Shown: positions 1 to 5,795, numbered from the stretch's first letter. The stretch is DNA of 6,039 nucleotides from an uncultured Prevotellaceae bacterium (GCA_945983195.1 CAMFSS010000148.1:1-6039); one strand, 5' to 3'. The notes: a model not told the origin generated them from the sequence alone. A program made the numbers and translations.

Positions 1-1138
1 TCTTTCCGCAGAATGTAGTTACATCATTGATGTACATTGAGTTTGCATCTGGATCAGGCTCAGGCTCCGGGTCGGTATCTTCACCGCTACTTTCGCCCGG
101 CGCAAATATGTATTTGGCAAGGCGTATGCCCGGGTTATACTGGTAGATGTTCACAGTGCTATCGGCATTGACCGAAGATGCGAAACCTACCATATAGTTT
201 GCAGCCTCACCTGCGGGCATTGTCCAGCGTGCGAGTGATTCTGCTGTCTCAAGGTCGAAAACCTCCCAAGAGTGGGTGCGCACACCGTCATCAGGCTGAG
301 TAAGGGCTACATAGCTCTTGCCGCCCACAGTGAAAGCTGTGAAGTTTGTAGTGGTTGACTTGCTGAAGTCGATTGTTGCCTCACCGGTGTATGTAGCTTG
401 TTGAAGAGCCTCTCTGCCATTGCTGATGCGCAAGCCCTGAAGACTGCGATTACGTGCAACGAATTTGGGGGCAGTTTCAGCATCTGCACCAAGGGGAAGA
501 AGCGGCATAGCTGATGACTCGACGTTCCATTCCTCTGTGTTTTCTTCATCACCAAGCTTTAGGCAATAAGAATATGACGGGTCTTGCTGTCCCTCATAAA
601 TGTTATAGACAACGGCTTGAGTCATCTTGTTCGGGCAAGCGATGATAAACGCATTCGAAGTGATGTCACCGGCAGTCTTGTCGCCGAGGTAGTCCATACG
701 ACCGGCTCCTTCGGGAACAATTGCATCAGCGGGATATTCACAGGGAATGTATATCATTTCGCCACTTGGCTTTATAGCTACAAAGTTTCTGGAACTTATG
801 ACGCCGGGGAAACCAAGGTTTGCGATTATATTGCCTGCCTCATCGGTTGAAATGGCAGTGCTCAATGCAAGTACCTCACTTACATTATCAGGTCTGATGT
901 CATTGAGGGCTGCCCAAGTATTAACGTCGTACTCCTTCACTATGCCTGTTCCGTCCCAAAGCTCTACCATACCTGTGGTCTTGTTAGGAACTACTGCATA
1001 GTCGCCGAGAGCGGCAATAGAGCGGGTCTCAGCTGCTGTGTGGTCACTCATTGGGTGTTCCCATACTTTCGTGAGTGTCTGTGCATTAGCCGTCAAAGAA
1101 AGAGCGGCGGCAGCAAAAAGTAAACTTATTTTTTTCAT
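1..1138 (-). CDS. Secreted propeller-like protein with acidic linker and start of a cohesin-like domain (3' end missing)
   Basis: An open frame of 379 codons without a stop runs from an ATG at 1138 off the left edge. I do not recognise a named gene. Residues 1-19 form a Sec signal peptide (MKK, hydrophobic core, cleavage after TANA), so the protein is exported. Residues of about 20-346 are beta-rich and show blade-like phrases (AISTDEAGNI, FVAIKPSGEMI, TAFTVGGKSYVAL), which suggests a beta-propeller, perhaps of the DUF4623 type; that family name is a guess. Residues of about 347-365 are a linker rich in Asp, Glu and Pro (DTDPEPEPDPDAN). The last visible residues, NSMYINDVTTFCGK, align with residues 31-44 of the neighbouring protein (NALYVNDACVSRGK), so a cohesin-like module probably follows, perhaps with a dockerin repeat. 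It lies 87 bp downstream of that gene with no clear promoter of its own, so co-transcription is likely. The role is unknown; it acts outside the cytoplasm. Confidence 0.85.
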   Translation of the reverse strand, partial: MKKISLLFAAAALSLTANAQTLTKVWEHPMSDHTAAETRSIAALGDYAVVPNKTTGMVELWDGTGIVKEYDVNTWAALNDIRPDNVSEVLALSTAISTDEAGNIIANLGFPGVISSRNFVAIKPSGEMIYIPCEYPADAIVPEGAGRMDYLGDKTAGDITSNAFIIACPNKMTQAVVYNIYEGQQDPSYSYCLKLGDEENTEEWNVESSAMPLLPLGADAETAPKFVARNRSLQGLRISNGREALQQATYTGEATIDFSKSTTTNFTAFTVGGKSYVALTQPDDGVRTHSWEVFDLETAESLARWTMPAGEAANYMVGFASSVNADSTVNIYQYNPGIRLAKYIFAPGESSGEDTDPEPEPDPDANSMYINDVTTFCGK

Positions 1139-1225
1139 ACTATTATGTTTAGTTATTGAATTATATTCTGTAATTATGCAATAATGGCTTTAGCACTGTT
1201 TTTATCGTTAGGTATCAGCCGTTTA

Positions 1226-1837
1226 TTATTCGGAAGTTCTGCCAAGAATGATATTTACCAAGTATGAAATGTCGCTGACATCAATTCTTCCGTCGCGGTT
1301 TACATCGCCTACGCTGTATTTCTCCACGGTGAGAGTCGTTTCCACGTATGGCACAGTAATGGTGTTGCCAAGATCATCGCTCAACACAATGTTGCGCAGA
1401 ATCAAGGGGTACTGACCCGGCTCAATATCCTCGTCTACACTGAGGACTATTTTTGCCACTTCTCCTTCATTTCCTTCAAAGGGAATGTTACGGGAAGAGC
1501 ACGCAAGAATTCTGATAGCTCCATCTGATTGCAAGGCAAAATCAAAGGTGTTGGTGTTGTTGGCTGTTGTGCGATCTTCACTAAGCGAGATTGCATATAG
1601 CCCGGAGTCATCAAGTGCTACCTGCGAATGTGCAGGAGCATAGAAGTCGCACTGGAATCCCACAACCTCTTTGCTGTTTTTCATTTGCAGCGAGAGGGTT
1701 ACGGTTTTTCCCCTGCTTACGCAGGCATCATTCACATACAGTGCATTACTAATAGCACTGACATCGGTAGTCTCAGCTTTAGCACAAACAAATGGCAAAA
1801 GCACTACCATCAAAAGAAATAAATTTTTAGCTCTCAT
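1226..1837 (-). CDS. Secreted cohesin-like domain protein with C-terminal dockerin-like repeat
   Basis: A 203-residue protein. Residues 1-21 are a signal peptide (MRAKN, hydrophobic LLMVVLLPF, ending AKA), so it is exported. Residues of about 30-173 are a beta-sandwich resembling cohesin-like domains of Bacteroidetes surface proteins: a Y-V-N-D start, TVTLSLQMKNS, VVGFQCDFYAP, and the late strands VAKIVLSV and GQYPLILRNI. Residues 176-199 form one dockerin-type F-hand: D178, N180, D182, G183, I185 and D189 occupy calcium-loop positions 1, 3, 5, 6, 8 and 12, followed by a hydrophobic helix (SYLVNIILG). A classical type I dockerin has two such repeats; here there is one, as is common in Bacteroidetes secreted proteins. 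Two TAA stops follow in tandem. No enzymatic motif is visible. It is probably first in an operon with the left-edge gene, driven by the promoter at 1983-2014. A binding or scaffolding role is inference. Confidence 0.88.
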   Translation of the reverse strand: MRAKNLFLLMVVLLPFVCAKAETTDVSAISNALYVNDACVSRGKTVTLSLQMKNSKEVVGFQCDFYAPAHSQVALDDSGLYAISLSEDRTTANNTNTFDFALQSDGAIRILACSSRNIPFEGNEGEVAKIVLSVDEDIEPGQYPLILRNIVLSDDLGNTITVPYVETTLTVEKYSVGDVNRDGRIDVSDISYLVNIILGRTSE

Positions 1838-1932
1838 CTTTCGAATTAATATTAGTTTTTTAGTTTTTGACTCAATTGTTCGTTGATGTTAACAGCAATG
1901 TAATAACACCTTTGACTTAATTATTTAGCTAT

Positions 1933-1961
1933 AGCCTAAGGCTCATGGCATATCTTTGCCA
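1933..1961 (-). other. Two adjacent hairpins in the leader of the cohesin-like gene
   Basis: The predicted leader of the secreted-protein gene is about 140 nt long and contains two small perfect inverted repeats, given here as plus-strand bases. TGGCA (1946-1950) pairs with TGCCA (1957-1961) around a 6-nt loop. AGCC (1933-1936) pairs with GGCT (1940-1943) around TAA. No U-run follows, so they are not an intrinsic terminator. I do not recognise a known riboswitch. The last 60 nt before the ATG are A-rich with no Shine-Dalgarno, as is usual in Bacteroidetes. Confidence 0.4.
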
Positions 1962-1982
1962 CCGTCGCCTAATACCACTCCA

Positions 1983-2014
1983 CAAATATAGCAATATAAT
2001 ACTAAATTTTCAAA
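1983..2014 (-). promoter_or_regulatory. Bacteroidetes-type promoter for the cohesin-like gene
   Basis: On the minus strand, TTTG at 2014-2011 is followed by 20 bases and then TATATTTG at 1990-1983, an exact match to the TTTG-N19/20-TAnnTTTG consensus of the Bacteroidetes primary sigma factor. Transcription would start near 1977. An 18-bp AT palindrome (TAAATTTT at 2003-2010, AAAATTTA at 2013-2020) overlaps the -33 element and could be an operator, or may only reflect base composition. Confidence 0.7.
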
Positions 2015-2068
2015 AATTTAAGCATCTTTTTTTCAGACATTTATGAAAATCGCCAAAAAACCGTCAAA

Positions 2069-3157
2069 TTATTCTTTGGTTAGGTCGCCTTGGGTGGCGG
2101 CGAGGGCGGCGAGGCGGCGGAGAAGCAGATGGGTGAATTCGTAGTTCTTCAGACCCCAGCGTGGGGCGATGAGAAGCTCGGCCGGCGACTGCGACACGAA
2201 TCGCTCCAACGCAATGCGGCGTGGCAGACGGCGCAGGAAGTCGATGCACACATCGGCGTACTCTTCAGCACTCCACTTGGCTACAACAGCCTCTCCTGCC
2301 TCCACTTGCATGGCAAGGCGCGTGCCGCGGATTAGCTGCAACTGGTGCAGCTTCAGCGTGTCGATGGGTAGCGATGCCACGGCAGCCGCGGTGGCACGGA
2401 AATTGGCAGTGTTCTCGCCCGGCAGACCCATAATCAGGTGCAGTCCGCAGAGGATGCCGCGTGCGTGAGTGCGCGCTACGGCATCGGCGGTGTCGGCCCA
2501 GGTGTGTCCGCGGTTGATGAGCCGGAGGGTGCGGTCGTTGGCGGTTTCGGCACCGTACTCGATAAGCACAAAAACGCGTCGGGATAGCTCAGAGAGGTAG
2601 TTGAGCAGATTCTCTGGTACGAAAGCTGTTCGTGAGTAGAAGATTATGAGAAACACATCGGGCACGGAAATTGCCTCCTCATACATGCTTTTCAGGCGTT
2701 CCGTAGCGGCATACGTGTTGGTGTACGCTTGAAAGTAGGCTAAATACTTCATATTCGGATATTTCCGCGCAAAGAAACGCTTTCCGCGCTCAAGCTGCCC
2801 GGTGATTGATTCACCCCTTGAGCAATATTCGGGGTTGAAAGTCTGGTTGTTGCAATAGGTGCAGCCGCCATGGCTCTTTGAGCCATCGCGATTGGGGCAA
2901 GTGAAGCCGGCATTGATGGAAATTTTCTGCACTTTGGTGCTGAAATGCTCGTGAAGGAAGTCGCTGAAGTCGCGGTATGGCTTGTCTGATGCGGGGTTAG
3001 GGCTGCCTGCGGTGGGGTGGTGTTTTTCGGCGGTGGGGTGTTGTGGATTGGGTGTAAAGAAAGGCTTCGCTGCCGGAATCAGCCCCACAGTGCAGTCGGC
3101 CGAAACCGAATCCGCAAAGCCGGCAAGCGAAGCCTGTATTGTTGTGTTCTCTTTCAC
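2069..3157 (-). CDS. Radical SAM protein, TIGR01212 / YhcC-like family
   Basis: A 362-residue cytoplasmic iron-sulfur enzyme. The cluster-binding cysteines are C87, C99 and C102 in the CPNRDG...GGCTYC arrangement (C-x11-C-x2-C) typical of TIGR01212/YhcC proteins, rather than the plain CxxxCxxC. Further family marks are IEYGAETANDRTLRLINRGH (200-219), HLIMGLPGE (240-248, SAM-binding region), KLHQLQLIRGT (269-279) and the C-terminal SPAELLIAPRWGLKNYEF (324-341). The substrate of the family is not established as far as I know. The start is GTG at 3157; an in-frame TGA at 3164-3166 rules out anything further upstream. A second in-frame GTG is codon 24 (3088). The family core begins only near residue 60, so about 58 residues form an extra low-complexity N-terminus rich in Pro, His and Ala, with a 7-residue repeat (QHPTAEK, HHPTAGS). 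The gene is last in the ybaK-aroC cluster, 65 bp after aroC. Confidence 0.9.
   Translation of the reverse strand: MKENTTIQASLAGFADSVSADCTVGLIPAAKPFFTPNPQHPTAEKHHPTAGSPNPASDKPYRDFSDFLHEHFSTKVQKISINAGFTCPNRDGSKSHGGCTYCNNQTFNPEYCSRGESITGQLERGKRFFARKYPNMKYLAYFQAYTNTYAATERLKSMYEEAISVPDVFLIIFYSRTAFVPENLLNYLSELSRRVFVLIEYGAETANDRTLRLINRGHTWADTADAVARTHARGILCGLHLIMGLPGENTANFRATAAAVASLPIDTLKLHQLQLIRGTRLAMQVEAGEAVVAKWSAEEYADVCIDFLRRLPRRIALERFVSQSPAELLIAPRWGLKNYEFTHLLLRRLAALAATQGDLTKE
3009..3043. repeat. 21-bp imperfect tandem repeat in the radical SAM 5' end
   Basis: GCGGTGGGGTGGTG (3009-3022) recurs as GCGGTGGGGTGTTG (3030-3043), a period of 21 bp that encodes the in-frame repeats HPTAEK and HPTAGS. 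It lies in the non-conserved N-terminal extension of the radical SAM protein and probably arose by local duplication. Confidence 0.6.
3063..3134 (-). repeat. Long inverted repeat at the 5' end of the radical SAM gene
   Basis: GGCTTCGCTGCCGG (3063-3076) is the reverse complement of CCGGCAAGCGAAGCC (3120-3134) except for one extra base, giving a GC-rich stem of 14 pairs with one bulge around a 43-base loop. In the transcript it lies between codons 8 and 32 from the GTG start. It could hide or expose initiation sites, or be the scar of an inverted duplication. Confidence 0.6.
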
Positions 3158-3222
3158 GTCGATTCAATTAGTGTGGCGAATGGTGCGCGTCAGTTTTCGC
3201 GTCGATTCTTTCAGCATGGCGA

Positions 3223-4302
3223 TTAGAGGTGCGTGGTTTTGTTCATCAGCCATGCGTCGAGAATCACCATTGCCGCCATGGCTTCCACTATTGGCACAGC
3301 ACGCGGCAATACGCACGGGTCGTGGCGTCCGCGGGCTTTCAGCGTGATGTCGGTGCCGTGGCAGTCGATGGTGGGCACGTCGCGCAGCAGTGTAGCCACC
3401 GGCTTGAATGCCACGCGGAAGGTGATGTCCTCGCCATTGGATATGCCGCCCTGAATGCCGCCTGAGTGGTTGCTGAGGGTGTGTACGCGTCTGTCGGCAC
3501 CGGTGGTGAATGTGTCGTTCACTTCGCTGCCGCGGCGTGTGGCAAAGTCGAAGCCGTCGCCATACTCAAATCCTTTCACTGCATTGATGCTCAGCATGGC
3601 TGCGCCCAGCATGGCATGGAGCTTGCCGAAAACCGGCTCTCCCAGTCCGACCGGCACGCCGGTGATGACACCGGTGACAATTCCGCCAATGGTGTCGCCC
3701 TCAGCCTTGATTCGGCTGATAAGCTGCTCCATTTCGGCTGCTTTTGCGGCATCGGGGCAGCGCACGGCATTAGCCTCAATGTCGGCGCGTGAATACCGGC
3801 GATAGTCGCGGTCGAGCGCGATGGTGCCTACCTGTGATGTGTAGGCATATATGTCGATACCAAGCTGCTGCAACGCCTGCCGTGCGAATGCGCCAGCCAC
3901 TACGCGTGCGGCTGTTTCGCGTGCCGATGAGCGTCCTCCACCGCGATAGTCGCGCAGTCCGTACTTCGAAGTGTAGGTGTAGTCGGCATGCGATGGGCGG
4001 AAAGCGTCCTTGATGTTGCCATAGTCGGCTGAGTGCTGATTCTCGTTTTCGATGACGAATCCGATTGGTGTGCCTGTGGTGACACCCTCGAAAATTCCCG
4101 AGAGCACACGCACACGGTCGCTCTCACGGCGTGCGGTGACGATTGCCGATTGCCCCGGGCGGCGACGGTCGAGCTGCTGCTGCACGGCATCGAGGTCGAT
4201 GGCAATGCCGGCAGGCATACCGTCGATTACGCCGCCGATTGCTGCGCCGTGCGATTCACCGAATGAGGTGAGGCGAAATATGTTTCCGAAAGAATTTTTC
4301 AT
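3223..4302 (-). CDS. aroC: Chorismate synthase
   Basis: This 359-residue enzyme converts 5-enolpyruvylshikimate-3-phosphate to chorismate and phosphate, the last shikimate-pathway step feeding Phe, Tyr, Trp and folate. It needs reduced FMN and works as a cytoplasmic tetramer. All three family signatures are present: GESHG (15-19, with H18), GGGRSSARETAARV (121-134) and RHDPCVLPRAVPIVEAM (326-342). The second active-site histidine is H105 in FRPSHADYT, and the RRPGQS motif is at 47-52. The length is normal for bacterial AroC. The ATG at 4302 fits the family N-terminus (NIFRLTSFGESHG). It starts 29 bp after ybaK with no promoter in between, so it is probably co-transcribed with it. No missing key residue was seen. 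Confidence 0.98.
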   Translation of the reverse strand: MKNSFGNIFRLTSFGESHGAAIGGVIDGMPAGIAIDLDAVQQQLDRRRPGQSAIVTARRESDRVRVLSGIFEGVTTGTPIGFVIENENQHSADYGNIKDAFRPSHADYTYTSKYGLRDYRGGGRSSARETAARVVAGAFARQALQQLGIDIYAYTSQVGTIALDRDYRRYSRADIEANAVRCPDAAKAAEMEQLISRIKAEGDTIGGIVTGVITGVPVGLGEPVFGKLHAMLGAAMLSINAVKGFEYGDGFDFATRRGSEVNDTFTTGADRRVHTLSNHSGGIQGGISNGEDITFRVAFKPVATLLRDVPTIDCHGTDITLKARGRHDPCVLPRAVPIVEAMAAMVILDAWLMNKTTHL

Positions 4303-4331
4303 AAACGATGTGCTGTGGGTGGAGGGATAAT

Positions 4332-4820
4332 TTAATCGGCAATGGTGGCAATTTCGGTAACGGTGCCTCGCACGAAGTCAACCAGGGCTTGAGGCTCGAT
4401 TTTCAGTTGCAGCCCACGCACGCCGGCACTGACGTAGATGTAGCTGAATTCGCGGCAAGTGCTGTGGAAGAACGTCGGGAACGCCTTTTTCATGCCAATG
4501 GGAGAGCAGCCGCCGCGAATGTAGCCTGTGGTGGGAAGCAGCTCCTTCATGGGAATGAGGTCGCACTTCTTGTTGCCCGAAGCTTTGGCTGCCTTTTTGA
4601 GGTCGACTTCGGCATTTCCGGGAACAACGCATACGAAATGCCCCGTGCGGTCGCCGTGGAGCACAAGGGTCTTGAATACCTGTCGGATATCCTCATTGAG
4701 CTGTTCGGCGATGTGGTTGGCGGCGAGGTTGTTCTCGTCGACAACGTATGGCACCAGTTCGTATTTAATTTTAGCCCGGTCGAGCAGCCGTGCCGCATTA
4801 GTCTTGTTAATTCCCGCCAT
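4332..4820 (-). CDS. ybaK: YbaK/EbsC-family Cys-tRNA(Pro) deacylase
   Basis: A 162-residue single-domain trans-editing enzyme. YbaK proteins hydrolyse mischarged Cys-tRNA(Pro) in the cytoplasm, preventing Cys-for-Pro errors; related family members edit Ala-tRNA(Pro). Numbered from the ATG at 4820, the essential lysine is K50 in QVFKTLV, and the conserved loop GYIRGGCSPIGMKK (99-112) carries the Gly-Gly and Pro of the active site. VDLKKAAKASGNKK and YIYVSAGVRGLQL also match the family, and the length is usual. The frame is open to an ATG at 4901, but those 27 extra residues are not family-like and lie upstream of the promoter at 4849-4879, so 4820 is preferred. It is first in a minus-strand cluster with aroC and the radical SAM gene. 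A finer substrate assignment cannot be made from sequence alone. Confidence 0.93.
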   Translation of the reverse strand: MAGINKTNAARLLDRAKIKYELVPYVVDENNLAANHIAEQLNEDIRQVFKTLVLHGDRTGHFVCVVPGNAEVDLKKAAKASGNKKCDLIPMKELLPTTGYIRGGCSPIGMKKAFPTFFHSTCREFSYIYVSAGVRGLQLKIEPQALVDFVRGTVTEIATIAD

Positions 4821-4848
4821 GATAAGCCGATAATTATTAATTACAGTG

Positions 4849-4879
4849 CGAAGATAGCAAAAAACTTCGAAACATGAAA
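4849..4879 (-). promoter_or_regulatory. Promoter for the ybaK-aroC cluster
   Basis: On the minus strand, TTTC (4879-4876), 19 bases, then TATCTTCG (4856-4849) differ by one base in each element from TTTG-N19-TAnnTTTG. Transcription would begin near 4843, giving a leader of about 22 nt to the ATG at 4820. This decides against the longer frame starting at 4901. Confidence 0.6.
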
Positions 4880-4907
4880 CCCCTGTGCCAAAATCGAGCA
4901 AGAATTA

Positions 4908-5222
4908 TTATCCCACAACGAGAGAAAAGCGCAATCCTAATGCCTCGGCAATCCTTATGAATGTGGATAGCTGCATGTCGGTTTCACCACGCTCAAGGTT
5001 CGAAAGATATTCTCGCTTTATGCCAATCCTTTCAGCCAGTGATTTCTGTGTGATATTTTGCCTTTTACGCTCATCTCGAAGTATCTCAGCATAATACCAA
5101 GCCTTTGACTTGGCATCAAGCTCATTGCGACGAGGAGAGCCTTTCTCGCCATATTCTTTCAATAAAATATCGTCGAATGACGTCAGTCCTGCCAATTTTT
5201 GTTCATCAAACTTTAGTGCCAT
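4908..5222 (-). CDS. higA: HigA-like XRE-family antitoxin
   Basis: A 104-residue DNA-binding protein. Residues of about 47-98 form an XRE/Cro-type helix-turn-helix (ERKRQNITQKSLAERIG, then IKREYLSNLERGE, then LSTFIRIAEALGL). The N-terminal 45 residues, with SFDDILLKEYGEKGSP, resemble the leading segment of Bacteroides antitoxins paired with HigB/Gp49-type toxins. In such systems the antitoxin binds and neutralises the toxin and represses its own operon. The ATG at 5222 is 3 bp after the toxin stop and is preceded by GGAGGAG within the toxin's last codons, so the two genes are translationally close-coupled. Candidate operators lie upstream of the toxin (5589-5620). The pairing is clear from context; the name higA rests on family resemblance. 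Confidence 0.88.
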   Translation of the reverse strand: MALKFDEQKLAGLTSFDDILLKEYGEKGSPRRNELDAKSKAWYYAEILRDERKRQNITQKSLAERIGIKREYLSNLERGETDMQLSTFIRIAEALGLRFSLVVG

Positions 5223-5225
5223 AAT

Positions 5226-5573
5226 CTACTCCTCCACATATTCAGTTAGTATTTTTTGCGCTAATCTGATTTCAGATTTATACTGTTTAGAACTCTTTTT
5301 TAGGAAAGAGTTTAGCAATAGAATACAAGTGCTTTCCATAAAGCTCTCATGATTCATCGTAAAAAGTAGTGTGCGATACTCATTTGAGCTTATCGAGATT
5401 CTCAACTCATAAAGATTTGATTCTTCAATTTTTTTGATAAATTTTTTATTGACGACATATTGCGTCTTTATGATGTTGAAAGCATAAATATATTTCTCTC
5501 GGACTGCAGTGTCCAAGTTTTTGAAAAATTCTTCAAATTCTTTTGAGAATAATATTTTGCGATTAACCTCCAT
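5226..5573 (-). CDS. higB: HigB/RelE-family toxin (Gp49-like)
   Basis: A 115-residue small basic protein of the RelE/ParE superfamily, HigB/Gp49-like branch; family members are usually ribosome-dependent mRNA endonucleases. Visible marks are FSKEFEEFFKNL (9-20), the conserved central stretch FIKKIEESNLYELRIS (45-60), NEYRTLLF (64-71, with Y66 and R67 at the usual toxin positions) and the C-terminal ILLLNSFLKKSSKQYK (84-99). No frameshift or truncation is seen, so it looks intact. The gene is visibly AT-rich compared with aroC and the radical SAM gene, which hints at acquisition by transfer. Toxin-first order with the antitoxin directly after is typical of higBA. The annotated ATG at 5573 lies only 4 bases after a perfect -7 box, so either the mRNA is nearly leaderless or translation begins slightly downstream; many homologues start nearer residue 6. 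Confidence 0.87.
   Translation of the reverse strand: MEVNRKILFSKEFEEFFKNLDTAVREKYIYAFNIIKTQYVVNKKFIKKIEESNLYELRISISSNEYRTLLFTMNHESFMESTCILLLNSFLKKSSKQYKSEIRLAQKILTEYVEE
5229..5235 (-). promoter_or_regulatory. Strong Shine-Dalgarno for the antitoxin
   Basis: GGAGGAG, read on the minus strand, overlaps the last codons of the toxin and ends 6 nt before the antitoxin ATG at 5222. Strong Shine-Dalgarno sites are unusual in Bacteroidetes, and the other minus-strand genes here lack one. It would favour more antitoxin than toxin being made from the shared mRNA. Confidence 0.7.
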
Positions 5574-5577
5574 GGCG

Positions 5578-5585
5578 CAAAGGTA
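5578..5585 (-). promoter_or_regulatory. -7 box of the higBA promoter
   Basis: TACCTTTG on the minus strand is an exact TAnnTTTG match, 4 bases before the toxin ATG. No TTTG stands at the ideal distance upstream; the nearest partial -33 candidates are TTTT (5604-5601) at 15 bp and TTTC (5611-5608) at 22 bp. A weak -33 is compatible with a repressed toxin-antitoxin promoter. Confidence 0.55.
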
Positions 5586-5588
5586 ATG

Positions 5589-5620
5589 AATTTCTTACAT
5601 AAAAGACGAAATTTCTTCGT
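5589..5620. promoter_or_regulatory. Candidate operator repeats upstream of higBA
   Basis: AATTTCTT occurs at 5589-5596 and again at 5610-5617, exactly 21 bp apart (two helical turns). The second copy lies within a 15-bp inverted repeat, ACGAA (5606-5610) and TTCGT (5616-5620) around ATTTC. It overlaps the -33 region of the toxin promoter, the usual place for a HigA-type repressor site. The assignment is positional inference. Confidence 0.4.
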
Positions 5621-5661
5621 AAAAAATTAACCAAAGAGCAAAAATGGAATATTAGGGACTT

Positions 5662-5669
5662 GGGGGGGG
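5662..5669. repeat. Run of eight G between divergent toxin-antitoxin modules
   Basis: A homopolymer of eight G on the plus strand within otherwise AT-rich intergenic DNA, 92 bp from the toxin start and 43 bp before the plus-strand -33 element. Tracts of this kind are prone to slippage. It lies in no recognised gene. Confidence 0.7.
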
Positions 5670-5712
5670 TAATGGTTTCGGCTAAGAATGTTACTGCCTT
5701 TTTTATTTGAAA

Positions 5713-5744
5713 TTTGCGTAAGTGGATAATAATTGTTATTTTCG
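5713..5744 (+). promoter_or_regulatory. Promoter for the DUF3791-DUF3990 pair
   Basis: TTTG (5713-5716), 20 bases, then TATTTTCG (5737-5744) matches the Bacteroidetes consensus with one mismatch in the -7 box. Transcription would start near 5750, about 46 nt before the ATG at 5796. A 13-bp inverted repeat, AATAA-TTG-TTATT (5728-5740), overlaps the -7 box and could serve as an operator. Confidence 0.6.
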
Positions 5745-5795
5745 CGATGAAATAATTGGATTGATACAAGTATTAATTAAACACTGTCGTTGCGT

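Noticed and set aside
1951..1958. Plus-strand TATCTTTG resembling a Bacteroidetes -7 box
   Set aside because: There is no TTTG at 19-21 bp upstream, no plus-strand gene follows, and the bases are part of the loop and arm of a leader hairpin on the other strand.
2020..2068. Possible terminator after the radical SAM gene
   Set aside because: The A/T runs near 2027-2033 and 2055-2060 have no GC-rich hairpin directly before a T-run on the minus strand, so no intrinsic terminator can be supported.
3900..4205. 101-codon open frame within aroC in another frame, and similar plus-strand frames over aroC and the radical SAM gene
   Set aside because: These are shadows of GC-rich conserved coding sequence; their products are low-complexity Arg/Ser/Ala/Pro-rich with no family features.
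4308..4877. 189-codon plus-strand open frame opposite ybaK
   Set aside because: It is antisense to a clearly conserved gene, shows no recognisable domain, and has no promoter.
4821..4901. Longer start for the YbaK-family gene at 4901
   Set aside because: The extra 27 residues are not family-like and lie upstream of or across the predicted promoter at 4849-4879; the family N-terminus fits the ATG at 4820.
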